Below, one piece after another: positions 16,704-28,674 of a DNA stretch of 64,000 bases. Position numbers and translations under genes: made by a program. Numbering within the stretch: position 1 is the stretch's first letter; every line of letters begins with the position of its first letter. Source of the DNA: Sphaerisporangium rufum (GTDB lineage: Bacteria; Actinomycetota; Actinomycetes; Streptosporangiales; Streptosporangiaceae); the NCBI RefSeq assembly GCF_016863395.1, contig NZ_BOOU01000013.1:186001-250000 (forward strand), read 5' to 3'. Below the pieces are notes generated by a model. The model worked only from the letters and a program-made list of their open reading frames with translations. It ran no database searches and was not told the DNA's origin.

Positions 16704-17234
16704 ATGCCCGTGACACTCCCCGACGCGGTCATCCGTCCCGCGAGCCCCGCGGATCTGAAGGACGTCGCCGAGATCTACACGCACTACGTTCTGGAGACCG
16801 TGATCACCTTCGACCAGACGCCGCCGGGCCATACCGACTGGCGGCGGCGGCTGGACGAGCTGGCCGGCCGGGGCCTGCCCTTCCTGGTCGCCGAGCTGAA
16901 CGGCGACGTGGCCGGATACGCCTACGCCGGCCCGTGGCGCCCCAAGCCTGCCTACCGGCACACCGTGGAGGACTCGATCTATCTCGCCCCGGGTATGACC
17001 GGCCGCGGGCTGGGCGGCGCGCTGCTCGGCGCGCTGCTGCCCCGCTGCGCCGAGGCGGGCATGCGCCAGGTGATCGCCGTCATCGCGGACGGCGGGAGCC
17101 CCGCGTCGACCGCGCTGCACGAGCGGTTCGGCTTCGCCCACGCCGGCCGGCTGGCCGGCGTCGGCTACAAGCAGGGCCGCTGGGTCGACACGGTGCTCAT
17201 GCAACGCGCCCTGACCACCGGTCAGGACGGATGA
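16704..17234 (+). CDS. GNAT N-acetyltransferase (phosphinothricin acetyltransferase-like)
   Basis: A 176-residue GNAT protein of the PAT/Bar type: N-terminal IRPASPADLKDVAEIYTHYV, the FDQTPP segment, YAGPWRPKPAYRHTVEDSIY and the acetyl-CoA loop GRGLGGALLGAL. Relatives acetylate amino groups of small molecules such as phosphinothricin or methionine sulfone. The ATG at 16704 follows an AGAAAGAG ribosome site. It is co-directional with pimB 21 bases upstream and may be in the same transcript. Confidence 0.87.
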   Translation: MPVTLPDAVIRPASPADLKDVAEIYTHYVLETVITFDQTPPGHTDWRRRLDELAGRGLPFLVAELNGDVAGYAYAGPWRPKPAYRHTVEDSIYLAPGMTGRGLGGALLGALLPRCAEAGMRQVIAVIADGGSPASTALHERFGFAHAGRLAGVGYKQGRWVDTVLMQRALTTGQDG

Positions 17235-17315
17235 ACCGAGGGCACAGAGCCCGGGCCGCCCGCGCCCGCCGGGCACCGTGGGCGTCGAGGCAGGCGAGCC
17301 CACGCTCCACCGGGG

Positions 17316-17566
17316 CTACCACCTGGCCGGACCGCCGCCCAAGGCGGCCAGGTGGCGTTCCAGCACGGTGAGCATGGTGTCGGCGTCCAGGTGGCCGGGG
17401 TGCAGCACCGCACCTGGACGTCTACGAGGGCGACCGCCTGCTGATCACCGTCACCGCCACCGACCACCCCGGCCGCCGACCTCACTACACCGTCATCAGT
17501 CGTACCTCCGAACACCGCGGCGCAGCCTCGGAGAGACCGCAAGGCACCCGGCCCGGAGGCCGCTGA
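17316..17566. pseudogene. Two abutting decayed coding fragments
   Basis: The gap between the GNAT gene and the XRE-ImmA gene is not simple intergenic DNA. On the minus strand, 17408 to 17316 reads VLHPGHLDADTMLTVLERHL and on to a stop after PARW. On the plus strand, 17402 to 17566 reads APHLDVYEGDRLLITVTATD and on to a stop. Both have natural amino-acid composition but no start codon or full domain. They probably are remnants left by insertion or deletion at the edge of the accessory block. I do not recognise the families. Confidence 0.35.
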
Positions 17567-17607
17567 TGGACCACTCCCGTCAGCGGTTCGTAGCGATCGA
17601 CATGGTG

Positions 17608-17626
17608 TTGTTCTATAATCGAACAA
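17608..17626 (+). promoter_or_regulatory. -10 box inside a perfect inverted repeat (XRE operator)
   Basis: TTGTTC-TATAATC-GAACAA: six-base inverted repeats flank a consensus TATAAT (17614-17619). Its right arm ends on the first base of the ATG at 17626. A repressor bound here would cover the promoter core. The geometry (six bases from -10 to ATG) implies a leaderless mRNA. Confidence 0.75.
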
Positions 17627-18741
17627 TGACCATCGCTGAGGGTGAGCTGGGCGCGCGGATCGCGTCGGCCCGGCAGCGCGCCGGGATGACGCAGGCGGAG
17701 CTTTCCGCCGCGATCGCCCTCGACCGGTCCAGCCTTGCCAAGATCGAGAATGGCGGGCGCCGGGTGTCCGCCATGGAGCTGGCCCGGATCTCTCAGGTGC
17801 TCGATGAACGGATCGAGTGGTTCTTTCAGCTCGCACCGCCCGCCATCATCTCTCACCGCAACCTCGTGGAGCCCGGGGCGGCCAGTCCCGCCATCGACCA
17901 GCTGGCCGAGAAGGTGGCACGTCACGTGGAGTTCGTCACCAAGAGGGCGAAGTGGGAGTGGCCGAGCGTTTCCGCTCTCACCAGACCTGGCACGGTGGCC
18001 CAGGCGGAGGACGCCGCGGAGACGGCTCGCACGATGCTCGGCGCCGATCCCGGCGCGCCCGTCTCCGCGCTGGTCGACCGGATGGCCACCCTGGGTTTGT
18101 TGGCCTTCTCGTTCGATCTTGGCACCGATGCCGCCGACGCCGCATCCTTGTTGCTTCGCGAGGGTGGTATCGCGATTGTCAATGGGGCGCGTCAGGTGGG
18201 GCGGCGCCGGCTGGCTCTGGCGCATGAGTTGGGCCACTTTCTGTTCGCCGACGAGTACACCGTCGACTGGCGGATCGCTGAGCGGGACGGTGCCGAGGGC
18301 TGGGAGTCGCGCCTGGACCGGTTCGCCCGCGCTCTCCTATTGCCGGCGGCCGGCCTGCGCGCGGAGTACCGGCGATTGGTCGGGGAGGGCGCAGATCTAC
18401 GGACCATGGCGGTGAAGCTCGGAAGCCTTTATCAGGTCGATATGGCGACGCTGGCCCGGCGGATGGTCGAGACGGATCTGATCGCTTCTTCCGACGCCCG
18501 TGCGGTGCGGTCGGTACGCACCGGCAGAGCGGACATCATCGAACTGAACCTTGTGGTCAAACATGAACTGGAACCGCCCTGCCTGCCCAAGCCCTACGTC
18601 AGGTCGGTTCTTGCCCTGTATCGCGGCTCGGAGATCTCCGCCGTCCGGGCGATGGACCTGCTGTTCGATACCTGGCGGGAAGATGAGCTTCCAGAGGTAC
18701 CGCAACTTCCGGAGAACGCGATCTGGGAGTTCGTCTCTTGA
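17626..18741 (+). CDS. XRE helix-turn-helix fused to ImmA/IrrE metallopeptidase
   Basis: A 371-residue protein. Residues 5-62 are an XRE-type DNA-binding domain (ARQRAGMTQAELSAAIALD, then SSLAKIENGGR). Residues about 150-300 are an ImmA/IrrE-type (COG2856) zinc protease with HELGH at 200-204 and RFARALLLPAAGL downstream. The family includes phage repressor-cleaving ImmA and DNA-damage IrrE. Surveys have also predicted XRE-COG2856 proteins as antitoxins of PIN or other toxins. The next gene encodes a PIN domain and overlaps by 4 bases (TTGA), which fits that role. It is likely autoregulated through the inverted repeat at its start. GC content is lower than in its neighbours. Confidence 0.88.
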   Translation: MTIAEGELGARIASARQRAGMTQAELSAAIALDRSSLAKIENGGRRVSAMELARISQVLDERIEWFFQLAPPAIISHRNLVEPGAASPAIDQLAEKVARHVEFVTKRAKWEWPSVSALTRPGTVAQAEDAAETARTMLGADPGAPVSALVDRMATLGLLAFSFDLGTDAADAASLLLREGGIAIVNGARQVGRRRLALAHELGHFLFADEYTVDWRIAERDGAEGWESRLDRFARALLLPAAGLRAEYRRLVGEGADLRTMAVKLGSLYQVDMATLARRMVETDLIASSDARAVRSVRTGRADIIELNLVVKHELEPPCLPKPYVRSVLALYRGSEISAVRAMDLLFDTWREDELPEVPQLPENAIWEFVS

Positions 18742-19288
18742 CAGAGGACACCAGCGAGACATTTGTCTTCGACACCGGACCGCTGAGTGCTTTCGCCGTC
18801 AATAACTGGTTGGGCGTGCTCAAGGCGGTGATGGGCAAGCGCCGTACCATAATCCCGGATGTCGTCGCCATGGAACTGATGGAGGGGGCGGCCAAGACTC
18901 GCGGATCGGCGCTGTACTCACCGCGGAGTGGATCGAACGTCATGAGCTCGGTTCCCTGGCCGAGATGGCGGCGTTCGCCGACTTCTCCGAACTGCTGGTC
19001 GTCGGGGGCAGGAACCTCGGTGAGGCGGGAGTGCTCGCCTTGGCACGAACAACGGGCGCCACGGCGGTTATCGATGACGCGGCGGCGAGGCGGGCGGCCG
19101 ACGCCTACAAAGTGGACTATTGTCCTACGCTGCGGTTATTGTGCTGGTCGATCAGGGATGGACTGCTGACGGTTCCGCTCGTCGCCGAACTGGCCGACGA
19201 CCTGTTGTCCAGCAGGTACCACTTCCCGTTCCGGCCTGGCGGGTTCGCCCGGTGGGCCGAGGAGAACGGCATGCTCGACAGCCCTTGA
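18738..19288 (+). pseudogene. PIN-domain toxin split by a frameshift at a G5 run
   Basis: From TTG 18738 the first frame encodes the start of a PIN domain (FVFDTGPLSAFA, then IIPDVVAMELMEGAA). After the G5 run at 18884-18888 the similarity continues only in the -1 frame: VLTAEWIERHELGSLAEMAA, GRNLGEAGVLALA, AVIDDAAARRAA, and on to the stop at 19286-19288. Joined, they make a complete PIN protein of about 183 residues with Asp near 11, Glu near 50 and later acidic residues. The break is therefore a one-base indel, a slippage site or a sequencing error. It is partner to the upstream XRE-ImmA protein. Confidence 0.75.
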
Positions 19289-19303
19289 ATCGAGGCACGC
19301 GGG

Positions 19304-23284
<3,981 letters not shown>

Positions 23285-23368
23285 GTCCACCCTCGGTGAC
23301 GTCGCTGGGATCGGCCAGGCAATGGTAAAGCCCGGCCCCGGGTGCCGGGACCGGGCGGCGGGCCGCGC

Positions 23369-24127
23369 TCAGCCGGCCGGCGGGGCGGCGGCCAGGGCGA
23401 GGGCGCGGCGGACGATGTCGGCGTTGCCGGCGACCGGCTCGCCCGCCGGGCCGTGCAGCATGTCCTCCAGGCCGGCCCGGCCGGCCAGCCCGCGGCGGGC
23501 GGCCTCCGCCACCAGCGGCCAGGCCGCCGGGCCCTCGCCGTGCAGCAGCCGGGGCGCGGTGACGCCGAGCGAGTCCAGCCGGTCCAGCACCCGGGCCGCC
23601 TCGGCCGCCGCCGCCTCGGCCGGCGCGTCGATGATCTCCACCAGGACGCGCAGCACCGGCGGGAACCCCGGCGCGGCGGCGGCGGCCGCCAGCGCCTCGG
23701 CGTCGGCCACCGACCACACGCCCGCCTCCACCGCGACGCCGGCGGCGGCGACCGCGGCGGCCAGCTCGGCGAAGCCGGGTTCCGACAGGTTGCAGGAGGC
23801 GAAGTCCGGTCGCGCGTCATCGGGCAGGCCGGCCCAGGAGCGGACCAGCGCCAGCCGGGCGGCGGCGTCGCCGCCGGTGATCCACAGGCCGGTGGAGACG
23901 CCGGCCGGCAGCCCGGGGACGGCGGCGCGGATCGCGGCCATGGCGGCGCCGATGTCGGCGGCGGCCAGCGATTCGGCGCCGGAGGCGTCCCGGGGATGCA
24001 GGTGGACGGCCGCCGCCCCGGCCTCGGCCGCCGCGCGGGCGTCGGCGGCCAGCGCGGCGGGGGTCAGCGGCAGCGCCGGGTGATCACCGGGGGCGCGGTC
24101 TCCGTTAAGGCAGGCCTTCAACCACAT
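23369..24127 (-). CDS. BKACE-family (DUF849) beta-keto acid cleavage enzyme
   Basis: A 252-residue TIM-barrel protein starting MWLKACLNGDR. It has the zinc-ligand strand AAVHLHPRD, the SCNLSEPGF segment and the acidic EIID strand. Family members condense a beta-keto acid with acetyl-CoA, first known as 3-keto-5-aminohexanoate cleavage enzyme of lysine fermentation; many have other substrates. The gene stands alone between the kinase and fadD, with no lysine-degradation neighbours, so the substrate is unknown. It is shorter than typical (about 270-310 residues), mostly from trimmed loops. ATG 24127 is used rather than TTG 24133. Confidence 0.85.
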   Translation of the reverse strand: MWLKACLNGDRAPGDHPALPLTPAALAADARAAAEAGAAAVHLHPRDASGAESLAAADIGAAMAAIRAAVPGLPAGVSTGLWITGGDAAARLALVRSWAGLPDDARPDFASCNLSEPGFAELAAAVAAAGVAVEAGVWSVADAEALAAAAAAPGFPPVLRVLVEIIDAPAEAAAAEAARVLDRLDSLGVTAPRLLHGEGPAAWPLVAEAARRGLAGRAGLEDMLHGPAGEPVAGNADIVRRALALAAAPPAG

Positions 24128-24155
24128 CCGCAAACCGTAGCGCGCCCGCCGCCGG

Positions 24156-25994
24156 TCAGGAGTACAGGGCGTCGATCTCCTTGGTGAAGTCGCGCACCAC
24201 CAGGTTGCGCTTGACCTTCAGCGACGGGGTGAGGTGCCCGGTCTCCTCGGTGAAGTCGGTGTCCAGGATGACGAACTTCTTCACCTGCTCGGCCTTGGAC
24301 ACCTGCAGGTTGGCCTCGTCCACCGCGGTCTGCACCGCGGCGATGACCGCCGGGTCGGCGCACAGCTCGGCCAGGGAGGCGCCGGTGCGGTCGTTGGCGG
24401 ACTTCCACTGCTCCAGCGCCTCGGGGTCCAGGGTGACCAGCGCGGCGACGAAGGGCCGGTCGTCGCCGACGACCAGGGCCTGGCTGACCAGCGGGTGGGC
24501 GCGGATGCGGTCCTCCAGCGGGGCCGGCGCGACGTTCTTGCCGGCCCCGGTGACGATCAGTTCCTTCTTGCGGCCGGTGATGCGCAGGTAGCCGTCGGCG
24601 TCCAGCTCGCCGACGTCGCCGGTGTGGAACCAGCCGTCGGCGTCGATCGCCTCGGCGGTGGCCGCCTCGTTCTGCCAGTAGCCGTCGAACACGTGCCGGC
24701 CCTTCACCAGGACCTCGCCGTCGTCGGCGACCCGGACGGTCACCCCGGGGAAGGGCTTGCCGACCGTGCCGATCTTGTTGGCGCCGGGGATGTTGACGGT
24801 GGAGGGGGCGGAGGTCTCGGTGAGCCCCCAGCCCTCGAAGACCTCGATGCCGGCGCCGCGGAAGAAGTGGCCGAGCCGCTCGCCGAGCGCCGAGCCGCCG
24901 GAGACGGCCGCGTTGAGCCGGCCGCCGGTGGCCGCGCGCAGCTTGGCGTAGACGATCCGGTCGAACACCGCGCGCCGCACCCGCAGGCCGAGCCCGGCGC
25001 CGCCGGAGGACTCCGCCCGGCTCCAGGCGATCGCGGTGGCGGCCGCCGCGTGGAAGATCTTGCTCTTCAGGCCGCCGCCGGCCGCCGCGGTCTGCTCGGC
25101 GGAGTTGTAGACCTTCTCGAACACTCGCGGCACGCCGAGCAGGAAGGTCGGCTTGAAGGCCTGCAGGTCGGGGCCGACGTTCTTCATGTTGGGCGTGTGG
25201 GCCAGCACGGTGCCCGTCTCGACCAGCACGATCTCGATGATGCGCGCGAAGCTGTGCGCGAGCGGCAGGAACAGCAGCGCCGCCCGGCCGTCCACCTGGA
25301 ACAGCGCCTCCAGCGAGCCCTGGGACACGTTGCGGGCGGTGAACATCAGGTTGTCGTGGGTCAGCCGGCAGCCCTTGGGCCGGCCGGTGGTGCCGGAGGT
25401 GTAGATGATCGTGGCCAGGTCGCGGCCGCCCCGGCCGGTGCGGCGCCCGGCGAGCGTCTCGTCGGAGACCTCGGCGCCGGCGGCGGTGAACTCGTCGATC
25501 GCGCCGGCGTCCAGGCAGTACACGGCGGGCCCGGCGGACTCACCGGCCTCCCCGGCGGCGTCCCCGGCGTCCGGGGTGCCGCCGGCCAGCGCCTCGGCGA
25601 CGGTGTCGCGGTGCGCCTCGGTCTCCACCACGACGACCTTGGCGCCGCTGTCCTGGACGATCCACCGGACCTGGTCGGCCGAGGAGGTCTCGTAGATCGG
25701 CACGCCGACGCCACCGGCGGCCCAGATCGCGTAGTCCAGGACCGTCCACTCGTAGCGGGTGCGCGACATCAGCGCGACACGGTCGCCGGGCTCCACGCCC
25801 GCGCCGACCAGGCCCTTGGCCACCGCGGTGACCTCGTCGCGGAACCGGGCCGCGGTGACCGGGGTCCAGCCGTCGCCGACGTTGCGGCTGAGCACCACCG
25901 CGTCCGGTTCCTGCTCGCCGCGGGCGAACACGGTCTCGACGCAGTTGACGGACGGTGGCACGTCCACCAGGACGGGAACGCTGTACTCGCGCAC
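24156..25994 (-). CDS. fadD15: Long-chain fatty acyl-CoA/AMP ligase (FadD15-like)
   Basis: A 612-residue ANL-superfamily enzyme. The P-loop TIIYTSGTTGRPKGC, the A5-type motif GWGLTETSA, the adenylate-binding TGDVGELDADGYL and the RKKELIVTGAGKN hinge/lysine region are all present. It would activate long-chain fatty acids to acyl-CoA with ATP. Position next to pimB-type genes corresponds to Rv2187. Start GTG 25994 is chosen because GAGGAG lies eight bases upstream and gives the familiar REYSVP start; GTG 26000 is possible. A 14-bp TetR-type palindrome lies 186 bases upstream. Confidence 0.92.
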   Translation of the reverse strand: MREYSVPVLVDVPPSVNCVETVFARGEQEPDAVVLSRNVGDGWTPVTAARFRDEVTAVAKGLVGAGVEPGDRVALMSRTRYEWTVLDYAIWAAGGVGVPIYETSSADQVRWIVQDSGAKVVVVETEAHRDTVAEALAGGTPDAGDAAGEAGESAGPAVYCLDAGAIDEFTAAGAEVSDETLAGRRTGRGGRDLATIIYTSGTTGRPKGCRLTHDNLMFTARNVSQGSLEALFQVDGRAALLFLPLAHSFARIIEIVLVETGTVLAHTPNMKNVGPDLQAFKPTFLLGVPRVFEKVYNSAEQTAAAGGGLKSKIFHAAAATAIAWSRAESSGGAGLGLRVRRAVFDRIVYAKLRAATGGRLNAAVSGGSALGERLGHFFRGAGIEVFEGWGLTETSAPSTVNIPGANKIGTVGKPFPGVTVRVADDGEVLVKGRHVFDGYWQNEAATAEAIDADGWFHTGDVGELDADGYLRITGRKKELIVTGAGKNVAPAPLEDRIRAHPLVSQALVVGDDRPFVAALVTLDPEALEQWKSANDRTGASLAELCADPAVIAAVQTAVDEANLQVSKAEQVKKFVILDTDFTEETGHLTPSLKVKRNLVVRDFTKEIDALYS

Positions 25995-26179
25995 GGTCAC
26001 AACTCCTCGGGGCGCACGCAGGCGGTCGCTGACGGATTGTTGCCAGGACGCTACCGCGTCAAGTTACGCATGGGTAGATCCGTCACCCACCCTTTATCAA
26101 GGGCAAATCCACGCTATCAGCGGCGTCCGCCGCCTCGGCCCGCCCGCGAGGGAGCCGCCGGGCCGTGTCGCGGTCGCCT

Positions 26180-26193
26180 ACCAAGCGCTTGGT
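26180..26193. promoter_or_regulatory. TetR-type palindromic operator ACCAAGCGCTTGGT
   Basis: Perfect 14-bp palindrome in the divergent region between fadD and the metallophosphoesterase gene. Its right end is 20 bases upstream of the -10 box at 26214, so it overlaps the -35 region of the plus-strand promoter. Palindromes of the form ACCAAG-CTTGGT are typical TetR-family sites in actinobacterial lipid metabolism. Confidence 0.55.
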
Positions 26194-26213
26194 CGTCCCG
26201 CTGGCCGGAGCGT

Positions 26214-26219
26214 TACCAT
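26214..26219 (+). promoter_or_regulatory. -10 box TACCAT, leaderless start
   Basis: TANNNT followed by seven bases and ATG 26227. The earlier in-frame ATG (26218) lies inside the -10 box and so is unlikely to be the start. Confidence 0.5.
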
Positions 26220-26226
26220 GTCCGGC

Positions 26227-26994
26227 ATGCGGGTCCATGTCGTCAGTGACGTCCACGGCCGCGCCGACGCCCTCGCCCGGGCCGGTGACGGCGCCGACGC
26301 GCTGGTGTGCCTGGGCGACCTGTTGCTGTTCGTCGACTACGCCGACCACTCGCAGGGCATCTTCGCCGAGCTGTTCGGCGCCGAGCAGGCCACCCGGTTC
26401 GTCGCGCTGCGCACCGCCGGCCGGTTCGACGAGGCGCGCGGAATGTCCGCCCGGCTGTGGGCCACCCTCGGCGGCGAGCCCCGCGAGCACATCGAGCGGG
26501 CGGTGCGCGAGCAGTACACCCGGATCTTCGCCGCGATGCCCACCCCCGCCTATCTCACCCCGGGAAACGTCGACCTGCCGGCGCTGTGGGGCGACTACCT
26601 GCGGGACGGCCATCACATGCTGGACGGCCAGGTCGCCGAGATCGGCGGCGTCACCTTCGGCTTCGTCGGCGGCGGCCTGCGCACCCGCTACCGCACCCCC
26701 AACGAGGTCGACGACGAGGACTTCGCCCGCAAGGTCGCCGCGGTCGGCGCGGTGGACGTGCTGTGCTGCCACATCCCGCCCGCGGTGCCCGGCCTGCTGT
26801 ACGACGTGGTGGCCCGGCGGTTCGAGCGGGGGAGCGAGGCCACCCTGGAGGCGATCCGGCGGACCCAGCCCCGCTACGCGCTGTTCGGTCACGTGCACCA
26901 GCCGCTGGCCCGGCGCACCCGCATCGGCCGCACCGAGTGTGTCAACGTCGGCCACTTCCGCGGCCGCGGCACCCCGTTCGCCCTGGAGCTGTGA
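26227..26994 (+). CDS. Calcineurin-like metallophosphoesterase
   Basis: A 255-residue phosphoesterase with the metal-binding motifs in order: SDVHG (residues 7-11), CLGDLLLF, the GNVD equivalent of GNHD in LTPGNVDLP, CCHIPP and FGHVHQP. These define the dinuclear metal site of the superfamily. The substrate is unknown; candidates in such proteins range from cyclic nucleotides to phospholipid head groups. It is divergent from fadD with a TetR-type palindrome between them and is followed by an SRPBCC gene with its own promoter-like box. Confidence 0.85.
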   Translation: MRVHVVSDVHGRADALARAGDGADALVCLGDLLLFVDYADHSQGIFAELFGAEQATRFVALRTAGRFDEARGMSARLWATLGGEPREHIERAVREQYTRIFAAMPTPAYLTPGNVDLPALWGDYLRDGHHMLDGQVAEIGGVTFGFVGGGLRTRYRTPNEVDDEDFARKVAAVGAVDVLCCHIPPAVPGLLYDVVARRFERGSEATLEAIRRTQPRYALFGHVHQPLARRTRIGRTECVNVGHFRGRGTPFALEL

Positions 26995-27036
26995 TCAAGG
27001 AGCGGACAGGGCGTTCGCCGGGCGGCGGTGAACGAG

Positions 27037-27042
27037 TACGGT
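27037..27042 (+). promoter_or_regulatory. -10 box TACGGT, leaderless start
   Basis: TANNNT, seven bases, then ATG 27050 of the SRPBCC gene. No Shine-Dalgarno. Confidence 0.5.
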
Positions 27043-27049
27043 AAGGCCC

Positions 27050-27496
27050 ATGGCCGATCGCACCACCTCCAGCGTCACCGTCGAGGCCGCCCCGGCGGCG
27101 GTCATGGCGGTCATCGCGGACTTCCCGTCCTACCCCGAGTGGGCGGGCCAGGTGAAGTCCGCCGAGGTCCGCACCACCGGTGCCGACGGCCGCCCGGCGA
27201 CCGTCCGCTTCGTGCTGGACGCCGGGGTGATCAGCGACGAGTACACCCTGGCCTACCGCTGGGACGGCGACCGGGCCGTCGACTGGGAGATGGTCGAGGC
27301 GGGCCGGATGATGTCCGGGCTCACCGGCGGTTACCGCCTGGCCGACGCCGCCGGGGCACCCGGCGCGACCGAGGTCACCTACGAGCTGGCCGTCGACCTC
27401 AAGGTGCCGATGATCGGCATGGTCCGCCGCAAGGCGGAGCGGGTCATCGTGGACACCGCGCTGCGGGGCCTGAAGAAGCGCGTCGAGCGGCGATGA
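27050..27496 (+). CDS. SRPBCC (START-like) lipid-binding fold protein
   Basis: A 148-residue polyketide-cyclase/START-like protein: N-terminal strand TTSSVTVEAAPAAVMAVIAD, the FPSYPEWAGQVKSAEV segment and a long C-terminal helix (GMVRRKAERVIVDTALRGLKKRVE) that closes a hydrophobic cavity. It would bind a lipid or polyketide-like ligand. Overlap with the ArsA-like gene (ATGA) shows translational coupling; the same pair occurs in M. tuberculosis as Rv2185c-Rv2184c. The shared function of the pair is not known. Confidence 0.87.
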   Translation: MADRTTSSVTVEAAPAAVMAVIADFPSYPEWAGQVKSAEVRTTGADGRPATVRFVLDAGVISDEYTLAYRWDGDRAVDWEMVEAGRMMSGLTGGYRLADAAGAPGATEVTYELAVDLKVPMIGMVRRKAERVIVDTALRGLKKRVERR

Positions 27497-28674
27497 GCAC
27501 CGACCCTCGCATCCTGCTGTTCACCGGGAAGGGAGGCGTGGGCAAGACCACCGTCGCGGCGGCCACCGCCACCCTGGCCGCCCGCCGCGGGCTGCGCACG
27601 CTGGTCGTGTCCACCGACACCGCCCACTCGCTGGCCGACGCCCTCGGCGCGCCCGGGTCCGCCGAGCCGGCCGAGGTCGTCCCCGGCCTGTTCCTGCAGC
27701 AGGTCGACACCCAGCGCGCGCTGGAGCGGCACTGGGGCGAGCTGCAGGGCTACGCCAAGGGGGTGCTCGCCGAGCTGGGGCTGGACGAGATCACCTCCGA
27801 GGAGCTCACCGTGCTGCCCGGCGCCGAGGAGGTCATCGCGCTGCTGGAGCTGCGCGAGCAGGTGCGCGCCGGCCGGTTCGACATCGTCGTGGTCGACTGC
27901 GCCCCGACCGCCGAGACGCTGCGCCTGCTGGCGCTGCCCGAGGCTCTCGACTGGCACGTCAGCAGGCTGCTGCCCGCCGGCCGCCGGCTGATGCGCGCGC
28001 TGGCGCCGGTGATCCGGCACGTCGCCCGGGTGAGCGTCCCGGAGGACGCGGTGGTCGGTGCCGCGGCACGGCTGCACACCGGGCTGATGGGCGTGCACCG
28101 GATGCTGACCGGCGGCAACGCCTCGGTGCGGCTGGTGCTGACCCCCGAGGCCGTGGTGGTCGCCGAGGCCCGCCGCACGTTCACCTCGCTCAGCCTGTAC
28201 GGCTACCGGGTGGACACGGTCGTGGCCAACCGGGTCTTTCCCGACGAGGGTTCCGACCAGTGGCGGCGCGGCTGGGCGGCGGCCCAGGCCCGGCACCTGG
28301 CGGCGGTCGGCGAGTCGTTCGCGCCGCTGCCGGTGCGCACCGTGCCCTACCTGCCCGCCGAGCCGGTCGGCCCGGACGCGCTGGCGGCGCTGGGGGACCG
28401 CCTGTACGGCGACGCCGACCCGTTCGCGCCGCCGGCCGGCGACCCGCCGCTGGTCATCCGCCAGGCCGGCGACGCGCACGAGCTGACCCTGGCGCTGCCG
28501 CTGGCCGGCAAGGACGAGGTCGACCTGGCCCGCAAGGGTGACGAGCTGATCATCACGGCCGGGTCGTACCGCCGGGTGCTCGCGCTGCCCGCCGCGCTGG
28601 CCCGTGGACGGGTGCGCGACGCCGCACTCCGCGACGGCCACCTCCGGGTACGGTTCGAGACAGGAGGGGCCTGA
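27493..28674 (+). CDS. ArsA/GET3-like ATPase with C-terminal HSP20-like domain
   Basis: A 393-residue single-copy ArsA-type ATPase: deviant Walker A GKGGVGKTT at 12-20, switch I-like STDTAHSLADALG, switch II-like VVVDCAPTAETLRLL, and a C-terminal about 75-residue beta-sandwich (LTLALPLAGKDEVDLARKGD) matching the ArsA_HSP20 domain. This form is not the arsenite pump subunit: there are no ArsB neighbours and it sits in the conserved lipid/wall gene block. It may act in membrane protein or lipid targeting. It is coupled to the SRPBCC gene upstream and the cysteine-motif protein downstream. Confidence 0.88.
   Translation: MSTDPRILLFTGKGGVGKTTVAAATATLAARRGLRTLVVSTDTAHSLADALGAPGSAEPAEVVPGLFLQQVDTQRALERHWGELQGYAKGVLAELGLDEITSEELTVLPGAEEVIALLELREQVRAGRFDIVVVDCAPTAETLRLLALPEALDWHVSRLLPAGRRLMRALAPVIRHVARVSVPEDAVVGAAARLHTGLMGVHRMLTGGNASVRLVLTPEAVVVAEARRTFTSLSLYGYRVDTVVANRVFPDEGSDQWRRGWAAAQARHLAAVGESFAPLPVRTVPYLPAEPVGPDALAALGDRLYGDADPFAPPAGDPPLVIRQAGDAHELTLALPLAGKDEVDLARKGDELIITAGSYRRVLALPAALARGRVRDAALRDGHLRVRFETGGA

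Noticed and set aside
27493-28674. Arsenite resistance function for the ArsA-like ATPase
   Set aside because: No ArsB, ArsC or ArsD nearby, only one ATPase half, an HSP20-like tail and a conserved lipid-gene context.
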